Shown: positions 1 through 6,248, numbered from the stretch's first letter. The stretch: DNA of 8,968 bases from Sulfuricurvum sp. (GCA_022729835.1 DZBC01000080.1:1-8968), one strand, 5' to 3'. A program made the numbers and translations. The notes: generated by a model not told the origin, from the sequence alone.

Positions 1-649
1 GCGGATCGGGGTCGGCGTAGATGGGGCGGCCTACGACGATAAAGTCCACCATTGCGGTATGTGCAACGTCAATGGTGGCGACGCGCTGCTGATCGCCCGC
101 GTCTTCACCAAAGGGGCGGATGCCCGGGGTGAGGGTGATGAAGTCTTTACATGTAAGCGCTTTGATCGATGCGCTCTCAAAGGCGCTACAAACGACGCCA
201 TCAAGAGCGCTACGGTACGCTTCGAGTGCAAAACGGTCGGCGCTCGCAGCGATGGGGGCGTTATAGACCGCGCTAAAGCCCGCTTCATCAAACGAGGTGA
301 GCGCCGTGACGGCCAGCACCAAGGGGCGCTGCTCATATTTGCCAAGCCGCGCCATCACTTCGCGCATCGCTTTTTCGCCGGCTGAGGCGTGGATGTTGAA
401 CATATCGACGCCCAGTTCACAGATCGATTCAGCGGCATCGGCCATGGTGTTGGGGATGTCGTAGAGTTTGAGGTCGAGAAAGATTTTGAAGTTTGGATTG
501 ATCAATCGAATCGCATCAAGAAAGGGCTTGCCGTCTCGGATAAAAGAGCGCAGTCCTACCTTGAGCCATACGTTGTGGTGTTGTAGCTGCGTCACAAGCG
601 CGAGATTTTGGCGCATGGTGGGCAGATCAAGAGCGACACAAAGTTGCAT
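1..649 (-). CDS. pyrF: Orotidine 5'-phosphate decarboxylase (3' end beyond window)
   Basis: The product decarboxylates orotidine monophosphate to UMP, the last step of de novo pyrimidine synthesis, in the cytosol. Translating the minus strand from an ATG at 649 gives 216 residues with no stop before the window edge. It begins MQLCVALDLP, and the family's catalytic signature is visible as FLDLKLYDIPNT, with Asp59, Lys61 and Asp64 as the charged network. Near the end are TPGIRPFGED and the phosphate-binding VVGRPI. Family members are usually about 225-235 residues, so only a short C-terminal tail is missing. An AAAGG at 656-660, 6 nt upstream, supports the start. The gene is divergent from the OpgC-like gene. 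One copy of the TACATGTA palindrome lies inside and encodes Thr-Cys-Lys. The identification is secure; the C-terminus cannot be checked. Confidence 0.95.
   Translation of the reverse strand, partial: MQLCVALDLPTMRQNLALVTQLQHHNVWLKVGLRSFIRDGKPFLDAIRLINPNFKIFLDLKLYDIPNTMADAAESICELGVDMFNIHASAGEKAMREVMARLGKYEQRPLVLAVTALTSFDEAGFSAVYNAPIAASADRFALEAYRSALDGVVCSAFESASIKALTCKDFITLTPGIRPFGEDAGDQQRVATIDVAHTAMVDFIVVGRPIYADPDP
147..156. repeat. TACATGTA palindrome copy 1 (TTACATGTAA)
   Basis: A perfect 10-bp palindrome inside pyrF, read on the minus strand in the ACA-TGT phase (Thr-Cys-Lys). Confidence 0.85.
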
Positions 650-674
650 GAAGAACCTTTACATGGTATGCCTC

Positions 675-680
675 ATTATA
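675..680 (-). promoter_or_regulatory. Putative -10 box for pyrF
   Basis: The minus strand reads a perfect TATAAT 25 nt upstream of the pyrF ATG, which predicts a leader of roughly 18-20 nt that includes the AAAGG ribosome-binding site at 656-660. No TTGACA-like -35 element is found at the usual spacing. This is common for housekeeping promoters in Campylobacterota. The call rests on the hexamer and its position only. Confidence 0.55.
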
Positions 681-736
681 GAATGTTTGTCGTTTCAAAG
701 CTCCTAAACGGCGCTCAATCCAATGGGATTTTGTCT

Positions 737-742
737 TACAAT
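737..742 (+). promoter_or_regulatory. Putative -10 box for the OpgC-like gene
   Basis: TACAAT lies 36 nt upstream of the chosen ATG at 779, in the 129-bp divergent region shared with pyrF. It would give a leader of about 30 nt. The likely ribosome-binding site is AAAGG at 764-768, 10 nt before the ATG, which is rather long spacing. No convincing -35 box is visible. Confidence 0.4.
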
Positions 743-778
743 GTCACACTTAATTCGCTTATCAAAGGTTCCCAAACG

Positions 779-1837
779 ATGCAACACACACCAAGGGTTG
801 CCCATCTGGATATTCTGCGTGGATTTTTACTCTTTATGATGTTTCTTGATCATGCACCGGCCTTTTGGAAGCAATACACCTTCGAGCCTTTGGGGTTTGT
901 CTCGGCGGCGGAGGGATTTATCCTGATTTCTGCCTATTTGGTAGGGCAGAAGTTGCGCTCAATCGGCAGCTTTGAGGCGTGGCGTGCGTGGATCGTGAAG
1001 CGTAGCAAGAAGCTCTATATCGTCCATTTGATCACATTGCTTTTTGTCTACACCGTCATCAATTGGCTCTCGCAGCTCACGCCTGCTTTTGAGGTCTTTA
1101 CGTATGGATTGATGGATGGCGGCGCTTTGGCTTATGTGAGCGGCTTGGTGCTGCTGTATCACCCGCCTTATCTGGACATTTTGCCGACTTATATCATGCT
1201 ACTGATGCTCTCTGTGGGGATGATCGCACTCTCTAGGCGCGTTGGATGGGGCGTGGTGCTGGCTTTGAGCGCTACGGTTTGGGTGGCGTCACAGGCGGGG
1301 TTGCTTACATGGCTTGCTGCTGCGTGTGATGGTTATGTGTATCTTCGGCTGGGAATTTTTGATATCTTCTCGTGGCAGTTTTTGTGGTGCGCAGGGCTTT
1401 TTTTTAGCATCGGAGGCTATCGCGTGGCACCGACATTGGCGCATCCTCTGAGTTGGGCAGTTATGGTGCTGGCGCTGGTGATGTATGCGTTGCGGGTGCC
1501 ATACAGCCCTTTCATGATCGATCCGGGAAGCTATGCGTGGCTTTTTGCCAAAAAAGAGCTTGGGCCATTGCGGCTGTTTAACCTCACACTCTTACTCTAC
1601 TGCCTTTTTCTCTTTTTGCCACAGCTCAAAGCACTCTCTGAACGCATCGCCTTTTTTCGCTATGCAGGGCGACATTCGCTCTATCTACTGGGCTTACATG
1701 TAACGATGGCGATGCTCATTGATGGAACAACCTATCACTACGCGCTCTCGAGCCTCTCCGTTTTTGTTTTATTGTGTGTTCAATTCGCTTTGATGGCTTG
1801 GTATATTTCATGGGAAGAGCGTCGGCGTTACATGTAG
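779..1837 (+). CDS. opgC: OpgC-family integral membrane acyltransferase
   Basis: This is a 352-residue polytopic membrane protein resembling OpgC, the inner-membrane enzyme that transfers succinyl groups onto osmoregulated periplasmic glucans. Family-like segments appear in order: an N-terminal HLDILRG with a following DH pair (residues 9-25), AAEGFILISAY around 43-53, YLDILPTYIMLL near the middle, FDIFSWQFLW, PLRLFNLTLLLY, and AGRHSLYLLGLHV near the C-terminus. About ten hydrophobic spans alternate with short loops. The frame stays open upstream to an ATG at 608, but that would add 57 non-hydrophobic residues and run over the pyrF start. The ATG at 779 begins just before the conserved region and is preferred. 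The last 10 bp overlap the convergent transporter gene, and both end Tyr-Met-stop within one palindrome. No glucan synthesis genes (opgG, opgH) are in the window, so the real acceptor may be another glycan. Confidence 0.82.
   Translation: MQHTPRVAHLDILRGFLLFMMFLDHAPAFWKQYTFEPLGFVSAAEGFILISAYLVGQKLRSIGSFEAWRAWIVKRSKKLYIVHLITLLFVYTVINWLSQLTPAFEVFTYGLMDGGALAYVSGLVLLYHPPYLDILPTYIMLLMLSVGMIALSRRVGWGVVLALSATVWVASQAGLLTWLAAACDGYVYLRLGIFDIFSWQFLWCAGLFFSIGGYRVAPTLAHPLSWAVMVLALVMYALRVPYSPFMIDPGSYAWLFAKKELGPLRLFNLTLLLYCLFLFLPQLKALSERIAFFRYAGRHSLYLLGLHVTMAMLIDGTTYHYALSSLSVFVLLCVQFALMAWYISWEERRRYM
1694..1703. repeat. TACATGTA palindrome copy 2 (TTACATGTAA)
   Basis: A perfect 10-bp palindrome inside the OpgC-like gene, read in the CAT-GTA phase (Leu-His-Val-Thr). 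Confidence 0.85.
1828..1837. repeat. TACATGTA palindrome copy 3 (TTACATGTAG), double stop
   Basis: This copy is the convergent junction itself. Read on either strand it gives Tyr-Met-stop, ending OpgC with TAG and the Na/Pi transporter with TAA. The two coding regions overlap by these same 10 bases. Confidence 0.9.
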
Positions 1838-3501
1838 CGCTCGTCCTCCCCTGCGGCGATGTCGAAGTGCAACTGCAGCACCTCTGATGCTTCCATCAGA
1901 GATTCGTTGGCGGTGAGGATGCTTTGGTTGGTGTTGAGTAACGAGACAACCGTCTTTTCTGTGATATTGGATCGGCTGATGGCAAGGGTGGTTTCGCGCA
2001 TGATGCGGCGGTTCTCATCAAGTGCTTTGGCAAAGCGCTCCTGACATCTTTTGGCGTCCCAATCACCGTTCATGTAGTTGACGTAGATCTGCAATCCATA
2101 GGCGAGATTGCGGCGGATGGCCTGAAAAATCTCCGTAATAACCGGGTTGTCACTTTGGGCGAAGTCGTCGATATTCTCTTTGCTGTCTTTGAGGATCTTG
2201 GCGGCATAGACGCTTTCGCGTACCGATGTGAGTAGGGATTCAAGCTGTTGGCTCTGCTCTTGGGTGAGGTTTTGTTCATTTAGCCGTGCGACAAAACCGG
2301 CTATACTGATTTCGATCTCCTTTAGGCTACTGTAGGCTTTATGGTAATCAAATTCAAACAGGGTTTGGTTGGCTTCGATCAGGGCGCGCGCCTCCATTTT
2401 TTTGACCAGTAGATCGCCGGGTTTAATGTTGGCGAGCAGTAGGGCAAACTTCATCGTTTTCACAAATAGGTTGCTTACTTCGTTGCGTAGAGCCACGATA
2501 GCGGTGTCGGGAGAGTGCGGATCGACGAGGTGGATGTAGCGGGTGGCGACTTGCGCTTTGTGGGTAAACCGATTGTTCAAAAATAAGGCCAAAAAACCGA
2601 TAAACGGGGAGAGAAGTAAGACGCCCAGTATATTGAAGATGGTATGAAACAGGGCCAGGGCTGTGGTTTGATCGTTGTTTAATGCCAACACGTCCATTAA
2701 CACGTAGGTTAAAAACGGTAAGAGCATAAAGGCGACAATGGCAGTGATGACATTGAATAGAAGATGGGCCATAGCAACCCGTTTTTTATCAGGAATGCCA
2801 CCGATGGCGCCTAGCAGTGCAGTGACGGTCGTGCCGATATTCGAACCGATCACCATTGCCGCAGCATGATCAAAAGAGAGGATTTGTGCATACAGCGCAC
2901 TAAGCACGATGGCCGTTGCCGCAGAGCTAGATTGGATCAGTGCGGTGAGTGCGAAACCGATCAGGAGAAAAACGATAGGCGGATAGGCGCTAAAAGTGCT
3001 CAGATCAACCGCCGTAGCGACACCTTCGATGGCGTTTTTCATGATATCCAGACCCAAAAAAAGTAGTCCAAACCCGATGGCGACCTTGGCGCTTCCTAGT
3101 ATTTTTTTGTTGTTGCCCGCGAGCATCAGCAGCAAGCCACCCGCGCCGATCATTGGCAGAGCAAAGGCTTCGATCTGCACCTTAAAACCCAGTGTCGCCA
3201 CGATCCATGCCGTGACGGTGGTGCCGACATTGGCGCCGAAAATCACACCGATGCCGGAGTTTAGCGTCATCATCGAGGCGCTGACGAATGAGAGCGTCAT
3301 CAGGGTCACAACGCTTGAGCTTTGCAGCACCGCTGTAGCGAGCGTACCCGTGAGCAGCGATTTTGGCACGCTTGAGGTGGAGTGCCGCACCCAACTTTTA
3401 AACCGAACCCCCGCTGCCTCTTTAATAGAGAGTTCCATGTAGTACATACCAAAGAGAAACATGCCCAGGCCCGAAAGGGCTTCAATGATTATTGTCGTCA
3501 T
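1828..3501 (-). CDS. Na+/Pi-cotransporter family protein with PhoU-like C-terminal domain
   Basis: The 557-residue protein has two inverted Na/Pi-cotransporter repeats followed by a long soluble helical region, the architecture of bacterial NptA/YjbB-type proteins. The first repeat carries QSSS at residues 60-63 and GANVGTT at 89-95. The second carries QSSS at 190-193 and GSNIGTT about 28 residues later. These serine-rich motifs line the sodium and phosphate path in the family. Residues from about 340 onward are charged, predicted helical and PhoU-like. The likely role is sodium-coupled phosphate movement across the inner membrane; some bacterial relatives act mainly in phosphate export. The only ATG before the first membrane helix is at 3501. 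An in-frame TTG at 3588 exists but would place 29 basic, non-conserved residues before that helix and run into the divergent gene's ribosome-binding site. No Shine-Dalgarno precedes 3501, and a TATAAT lies only 7 nt away, so the mRNA may be leaderless. Confidence 0.88.
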   Translation of the reverse strand: MTTIIIEALSGLGMFLFGMYYMELSIKEAAGVRFKSWVRHSTSSVPKSLLTGTLATAVLQSSSVVTLMTLSFVSASMMTLNSGIGVIFGANVGTTVTAWIVATLGFKVQIEAFALPMIGAGGLLLMLAGNNKKILGSAKVAIGFGLLFLGLDIMKNAIEGVATAVDLSTFSAYPPIVFLLIGFALTALIQSSSAATAIVLSALYAQILSFDHAAAMVIGSNIGTTVTALLGAIGGIPDKKRVAMAHLLFNVITAIVAFMLLPFLTYVLMDVLALNNDQTTALALFHTIFNILGVLLLSPFIGFLALFLNNRFTHKAQVATRYIHLVDPHSPDTAIVALRNEVSNLFVKTMKFALLLANIKPGDLLVKKMEARALIEANQTLFEFDYHKAYSSLKEIEISIAGFVARLNEQNLTQEQSQQLESLLTSVRESVYAAKILKDSKENIDDFAQSDNPVITEIFQAIRRNLAYGLQIYVNYMNGDWDAKRCQERFAKALDENRRIMRETTLAISRSNITEKTVVSLLNTNQSILTANESLMEASEVLQLHFDIAAGEDERYM

Positions 3502-3508
3502 GAGCTGG

Positions 3509-3514
3509 ATTATA
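3509..3514 (-). promoter_or_regulatory. -10 box abutting the Na/Pi-transporter start (leaderless geometry)
   Basis: A perfect minus-strand TATAAT is separated from the ATG at 3501 by exactly 7 nt (CCAGCTC). Normal -10 to +1 spacing puts the transcription start at about 3502, one base before the start codon. No purine-rich ribosome-binding site is present. The same geometry precedes the FliK-like gene. Confidence 0.5.
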
Positions 3515-3558
3515 GCGATAAAAGCGCGTCTTATATGGCTTTTGACGGTGGTGGTCGC

Positions 3559-3564
3559 TACAAT
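3559..3564 (+). promoter_or_regulatory. Putative -10 box and ribosome-binding site of the YjdM/PhnA-like gene
   Basis: TACAAT lies 26 nt upstream of the ATG at 3591. A strong AAGGAG at 3580-3585 sits 5 nt before that ATG and decides the start over the in-frame TTG at 3573. The region is a compact divergent promoter shared with the transporter gene: the two -10 boxes are about 45 bp apart on opposite strands. Confidence 0.5.
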
Positions 3565-3590
3565 ACGTATTCTTGAATCAAGGAGCAAAA

Positions 3591-4157
3591 ATGAGTTCTA
3601 TCGAAACACTCAAAGAGCGCAGCGGCGGTGTCTGCGAATTGTGCGCAGCAACGCAGGGGCTGGATATATATGATGTATCGCACGCACCGACGCTAGATGA
3701 TGGCGAAATCGTGATTTGTGCTACATGTAAAGCGCAGTTGGAGGGCGAAGCGCCCCTCGACACCGATCACTGGCGCGTTCTTGGTGATAGCATGTGGAGC
3801 GGCGTAGGTGCGGTGCAGGTGATGGCGTATCGAATGCTGCACCGTCTTGAGGCTCAGGAGTGGGCGCGTGGTCTGCTCGAGACCCTCTACGTCGAACCCG
3901 AGATCGAATCGTGGGCGCAACAGGGGATGCAGAGTACCCAAGCCAATGAGCCTACGCTTGATAGCAATGGCGTGCTCTTGCAAGGCGGCGACAGCGTGAG
4001 CATTATCAAAGACCTTGAAGTCAAAGGTGCGGGATTCACCGCCAAACGCGGTACAGTGGTCAAAAACATCACCCTGACGGACAACCCAGAGCAGATCGAA
4101 GGGCGTGTCAACGGCGTGCGCATTGTGCTTCTGAGCAAGTTTCTTAAAAAGATTTAA
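3591..4157 (+). CDS. yjdM: PhnA/YjdM-family zinc-ribbon protein
   Basis: The 188-residue protein has the two parts of the YjdM family, once called PhnA. An N-terminal zinc ribbon shows Cys15-x2-Cys18 and Cys43-x2-Cys46, which probably bind one zinc ion. The C-terminal domain begins DSNGVLLQGGDSVSIIKDL and ends in KFLKKI, very like the E. coli protein. A linker of about 70 residues lies between them and is longer than in E. coli YjdM. Despite the old name, E. coli YjdM is not needed for phosphonate breakdown, and this family differs from phosphonoacetate hydrolase, which is also called PhnA. The molecular role is therefore unknown. The gene is divergent from a phosphate transporter, a suggestive but weak functional link. 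The codons for zinc ligand Cys46 fall inside a copy of the TACATGTA palindrome. Confidence 0.9.
   Translation: MSSIETLKERSGGVCELCAATQGLDIYDVSHAPTLDDGEIVICATCKAQLEGEAPLDTDHWRVLGDSMWSGVGAVQVMAYRMLHRLEAQEWARGLLETLYVEPEIESWAQQGMQSTQANEPTLDSNGVLLQGGDSVSIIKDLEVKGAGFTAKRGTVVKNITLTDNPEQIEGRVNGVRIVLLSKFLKKI
3721..3730. repeat. TACATGTA palindrome copy 4 (CTACATGTAA)
   Basis: Inside the YjdM/PhnA-like gene in the ACA-TGT phase. The TGT codon is zinc ligand Cys46. Confidence 0.85.
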
Positions 4158-4173
4158 GCTGTACGTCCCATGG

Positions 4174-4179
4174 TATACT
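4174..4179 (+). promoter_or_regulatory. Extended -10 box abutting the FliK-like start (leaderless geometry)
   Basis: TGG followed by TATACT (4171-4179) matches the TGnTATAaT extended -10 form used by Campylobacterota sigma-70. Exactly 7 nt (TCAAGCC) separate it from the ATG at 4187, so +1 should fall at 4186 or 4187. No Shine-Dalgarno is present. No sigma-54 (GG...GC) or sigma-28 element typical of middle or late flagellar genes is visible. Confidence 0.5.
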
Positions 4180-4186
4180 TCAAGCC

Positions 4187-5092
4187 ATGATGCATATTTT
4201 AGGCGATCAGCGACTCACGCTTCTTTCACAGCAAACCAATAAGGCGCTTGAAGCCGCGCTTCGTCATGCTACGCCGCAACAGCGCGTGGAGCTTGAAGCG
4301 CAGGGCAACCTTCGCCATCTTATAACCTCACTCTTTACCGAAGCCCAAAGCACCTCTCGATCAACGACCCTGCTTCTGGAGATGCTCAAAAATAGTGCGC
4401 TTTTTAAAGAGATGGGCAGTTTTACCGGCGATCTTTCAAAGTTGCTAGAGCATCCCGATGCCAAGGCGCTTCCTGATGCGTTGCGCAAAGCGCTGGAGGC
4501 TTTTCGTCACACACTAGAGCGCCCGGACGCCGCGCAGCTCAAAAAGCAGATTGAACACTCAGGTATCTTTCTCGAGGCCAAGCTTGCCCGTGCTTTCGAG
4601 CTTGGTGCCGAGACTGTGGTGCGGGATATGAAGGCAGTTTTACTCAAGCTCTCCGCTTCACTTCCAACATTGATGCAAGGCAGTGAAGCGGGTAGGTTGG
4701 TGGAAAAGATGCTGTTGCAGATCGAGTATTTTCAGCTTCTCTCTTATCTAGAGCAGGGTAGTGCACTCTATCTTCCTTTTGAGTGGGACGCGCTTGAAGA
4801 GGGTCATCTGGTGATTAAAAAAGGCAAGCGCACCTACTGTGATATCTCATTGCAGCTCAAAGAGGTAGGTGCGGTTCGTCTGATTCTTTCACTCTTTGAT
4901 AAGGACCAAATTACGCTGCATCTCTTTAGTGACAGCGAAGCATTCAAAGAGCGCGTTCGCGGCGCACTCTCACTGCTGCGCGGCGCGTTTGCGTCTGAGG
5001 GGCTCTCATTGGCGGAGGTTCGACTCTTTGAGATGCCTAAAGCACCACATGATGTTGAGGTTGTTAGTCCGGGATTCGAGGTGCGGGCATGA
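4187..5092 (+). CDS. fliK: FliK-like flagellar hook-length control protein
   Basis: This 301-residue soluble protein is largely helical and charged in its first 180 residues. It then has a compact C-terminal region that fits the Flg_hook (FliK C-terminal) domain, roughly residues 195-285, including LPFEWDALEEGHLVIKKGKR, CDISLQLKEVGAVRLILSLF and a DKDQITLHLFSDSEAFKERV strand-helix segment. FliK proteins measure the hook and then act on the FlhB C-terminal domain to switch the export apparatus from hook to filament substrates. Its downstream partner here is a free-standing FlhB C-terminal homologue, joined by an ATGA overlap, which supports this assignment. The N-terminus lacks the proline/serine-rich ruler typical of long FliK proteins, so this may be a short accessory paralogue, not the main hook ruler. 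The start could be ATG 4187 or the adjacent ATG 4190; neither has a ribosome-binding site. Confidence 0.72.
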   Translation: MMHILGDQRLTLLSQQTNKALEAALRHATPQQRVELEAQGNLRHLITSLFTEAQSTSRSTTLLLEMLKNSALFKEMGSFTGDLSKLLEHPDAKALPDALRKALEAFRHTLERPDAAQLKKQIEHSGIFLEAKLARAFELGAETVVRDMKAVLLKLSASLPTLMQGSEAGRLVEKMLLQIEYFQLLSYLEQGSALYLPFEWDALEEGHLVIKKGKRTYCDISLQLKEVGAVRLILSLFDKDQITLHLFSDSEAFKERVRGALSLLRGAFASEGLSLAEVRLFEMPKAPHDVEVVSPGFEVRA

Positions 5093-5358
5093 GCGAAAAG
5101 CAGATCAAAAAAGCGGTCGCGCTACGCTACGACACCGTGCACGAAAATGCTCCGCGTGTGGTTGCCAAAGGCAAAGGCGAAGTGGCTGCGCAGATCATCA
5201 AAAGCGCCAAGCTACATGATCTGCCCATCAAAGAGGATGCCGATTTGGTGGAGCTGCTAAGCAAGATCGAACTCGACCGCGAAATTCCCGAAAATTTATA
5301 CAAAGCAGTGGCGGAGCTTTTTAGCTTTATTTATAAATTGACCAAAAAAATGCCCTAA
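5089..5358 (+). CDS. flhX: FlhX: free-standing FlhB C-terminal homologue
   Basis: The 89-residue protein matches the cytoplasmic C-terminal half of FlhB, the flagellar type III export switch. Its VALRYDTVHENAPRVVAKGK corresponds to the stretch right after the FlhB self-cleavage motif NPTH, and IPENLYKAVAELFSFIYKL matches the FlhB end. It has no membrane helices and no NPTH, so it resembles the FlhB-CC fragment made by cleavage. H. pylori HP1575 (FlhX) is such a protein and can replace FlhB-CC when that domain is deleted from FlhB. Here it overlaps the FliK-like gene by 4 bp (ATGA), implying coupled translation and equal supply of two interacting partners. It probably docks at the export gate during substrate switching. 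The family assignment is firm; the exact role in this organism is inferred. Confidence 0.88.
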   Translation: MSEKQIKKAVALRYDTVHENAPRVVAKGKGEVAAQIIKSAKLHDLPIKEDADLVELLSKIELDREIPENLYKAVAELFSFIYKLTKKMP

Positions 5359-5365
5359 GCTTTGG

Positions 5366-5371
5366 TATAGT
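5366..5371 (+). promoter_or_regulatory. Extended -10 box and ribosome-binding site of the DUF2780-type gene
   Basis: TGG plus TATAGT (5363-5371) gives an extended -10 only 8 nt past the FlhX stop codon. A 12-bp AT palindrome AAATTTAAATTT (5378-5389) follows, then AGGAG at 5390-5394, 7 nt before the ATG at 5402. The predicted leader is about 24 nt. The gene therefore probably has its own promoter separate from the flagellar pair. Confidence 0.5.
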
Positions 5372-5401
5372 ACGCGCAAATTTAAATTTAGGAGAAGTCA
5401 T

Positions 5402-5824
5402 ATGAAAAAATGGATTGTAACGCTGTTTTCGTTGCTCTTTTTGTCTTGGAGTGCGGAGGCGTCTTCTTTGACCTCGATGCTGGTGGATCAGCTCGGTGTG
5501 AGTGAGAAGCAAGCGAGCGGGGGAGCGGGAAGTTTGCTCAAGTATGCCAAGGGCAATCTGGGCAAAGAGGAGTATGCGCAGGTCGCTTCGGCGATTCCTG
5601 ATTTAGGGTCGCTGATCGGTGCCGCGCCTAAGAGCGGCGGAGGTCTTGGCGGCATGGCTGCGGGTCTTGGCAATGCTGCGGGTTTGGCTTCGCTTGCATC
5701 ACAGTTTGGTGCATTAGGGCTTGATTCGGGGATGATCTCGAAGTTTGTACCGATTATTTTGGAGTATGTCAAAGGCAGCGGCGGCGAGAGCGTAATGAAA
5801 CTGCTCGAAGGCGCACTCAAATAG
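5402..5824 (+). CDS. Exported DUF2780-type protein
   Basis: A 140-residue protein with a clear Sec signal peptide: MKKW, a hydrophobic core, and a likely cleavage after Ala20 (SAEA|SS). The mature part starts LTSMLVDQLGVSEKQASGGAGSL and continues LGKEEYAQVASAIPDLGSLI, a pattern I recognise as DUF2780 (VcgC/VcgE-like). A Gly/Ala-rich linker follows at about residues 72-100, then a helical tail ending in VMKLLEGALK. There is no lipobox cysteine, so the product should be periplasmic or secreted in soluble form. No function is established for the family. A strong AGGAG and its own promoter suggest independent, fairly efficient expression. It converges on the GNAT gene with a single base between the two stop codons, so there is no room for a separate terminator. 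Confidence 0.8.
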   Translation: MKKWIVTLFSLLFLSWSAEASSLTSMLVDQLGVSEKQASGGAGSLLKYAKGNLGKEEYAQVASAIPDLGSLIGAAPKSGGGLGGMAAGLGNAAGLASLASQFGALGLDSGMISKFVPIILEYVKGSGGESVMKLLEGALK

Positions 5825-5825
5825 C

Positions 5826-5835
5826 CTACATGTAA
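5826..5835. repeat. TACATGTA palindrome copy 5 (CTACATGTAA), stop codon
   Basis: At the second convergent junction. It supplies Tyr-Met-TAG at the end of the GNAT gene and starts 2 nt after the stop of the DUF2780-type gene. Confidence 0.9.
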
Positions 5836-6248
5836 GGCGAGCCGATGAGCATCGGCGACACCTCTTCAAACCCCTCTTTTTCAAGCAATAGCCGCGCTTC
5901 AAAGGAAGCGCGTGCGCAGTTGATCACCATCCGCTCGCACCCCAGCACTCTGGCCTGATCACGCAGATAACCCAACATTGCTTTGGCGTAGCCACGAAAT
6001 CGGTATGATGGATCGGTAATCAGTTCGGAAAGATGCAGATGGGTGCCCAAGCGCAGATCGGTCAGTACACTAAAAAGGGCGCAACATACAAGGGTTTCCC
6101 CTTCAAATATGCCCATTATCCGGATGTTTTGGGTACGCATTGCGTAAATGCGTGTCTCAAAACGGTCAAAGTCAAGCTCTGTATGCAAAAGGCGAACCAG
6201 CATAAAAGCCGATTCTAGCTCGCTGAGATCCATTTGGCGGATTTGCAA
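5826..6248 (-). CDS. GNAT-family N-acetyltransferase
   Basis: A 140-residue single-domain GNAT acetyltransferase that would transfer an acetyl group from acetyl-CoA to an amine; the substrate cannot be told from sequence. Motif A is clear: LSELITDPSYRFRGYAKAML (residues 73-92), where R-x-x-G-x-A is the pyrophosphate-binding loop. The later VINCARASFEARLLLEKEGF matches the usual helix-strand end with the 'xxFYxKxGF' pattern. The start is the TTG at 6248, because AAGGAG (6255-6260) stands 6 nt before it; the first ATG, at 6233, would be 21 nt away and would cut into strand 1. The gene lies downstream of valS and a candidate small ORF on the same strand. Its C-terminus is Tyr-Met-stop, formed by the TACATGTA palindrome. 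Confidence 0.85.
   Translation of the reverse strand: MQIRQMDLSELESAFMLVRLLHTELDFDRFETRIYAMRTQNIRIMGIFEGETLVCCALFSVLTDLRLGTHLHLSELITDPSYRFRGYAKAMLGYLRDQARVLGCERMVINCARASFEARLLLEKEGFEEVSPMLIGSPYM

Noticed and set aside
59..586. Two plus-strand open frames at the left edge (59-385 and 389-586)
   Set aside because: Both are antisense to pyrF, whose catalytic motifs on the minus strand are clear.
608..778. Upstream ATG (608) for the OpgC-like gene
   Set aside because: The extra 57 residues are not family-like, overlap the start of divergent pyrF, and lie upstream of the likely promoter.
3502..3588. TTG start (3588) for the Na/Pi transporter
   Set aside because: It would overlap the ribosome-binding site of the divergent gene and add 29 basic residues before the first membrane helix; no Shine-Dalgarno supports it.
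5378..5389. AAATTTAAATTT palindrome as an operator
   Set aside because: AT-rich palindromes of this kind are common in 5' leaders of this phylum and no second copy is present; kept only as a note in the promoter entry.
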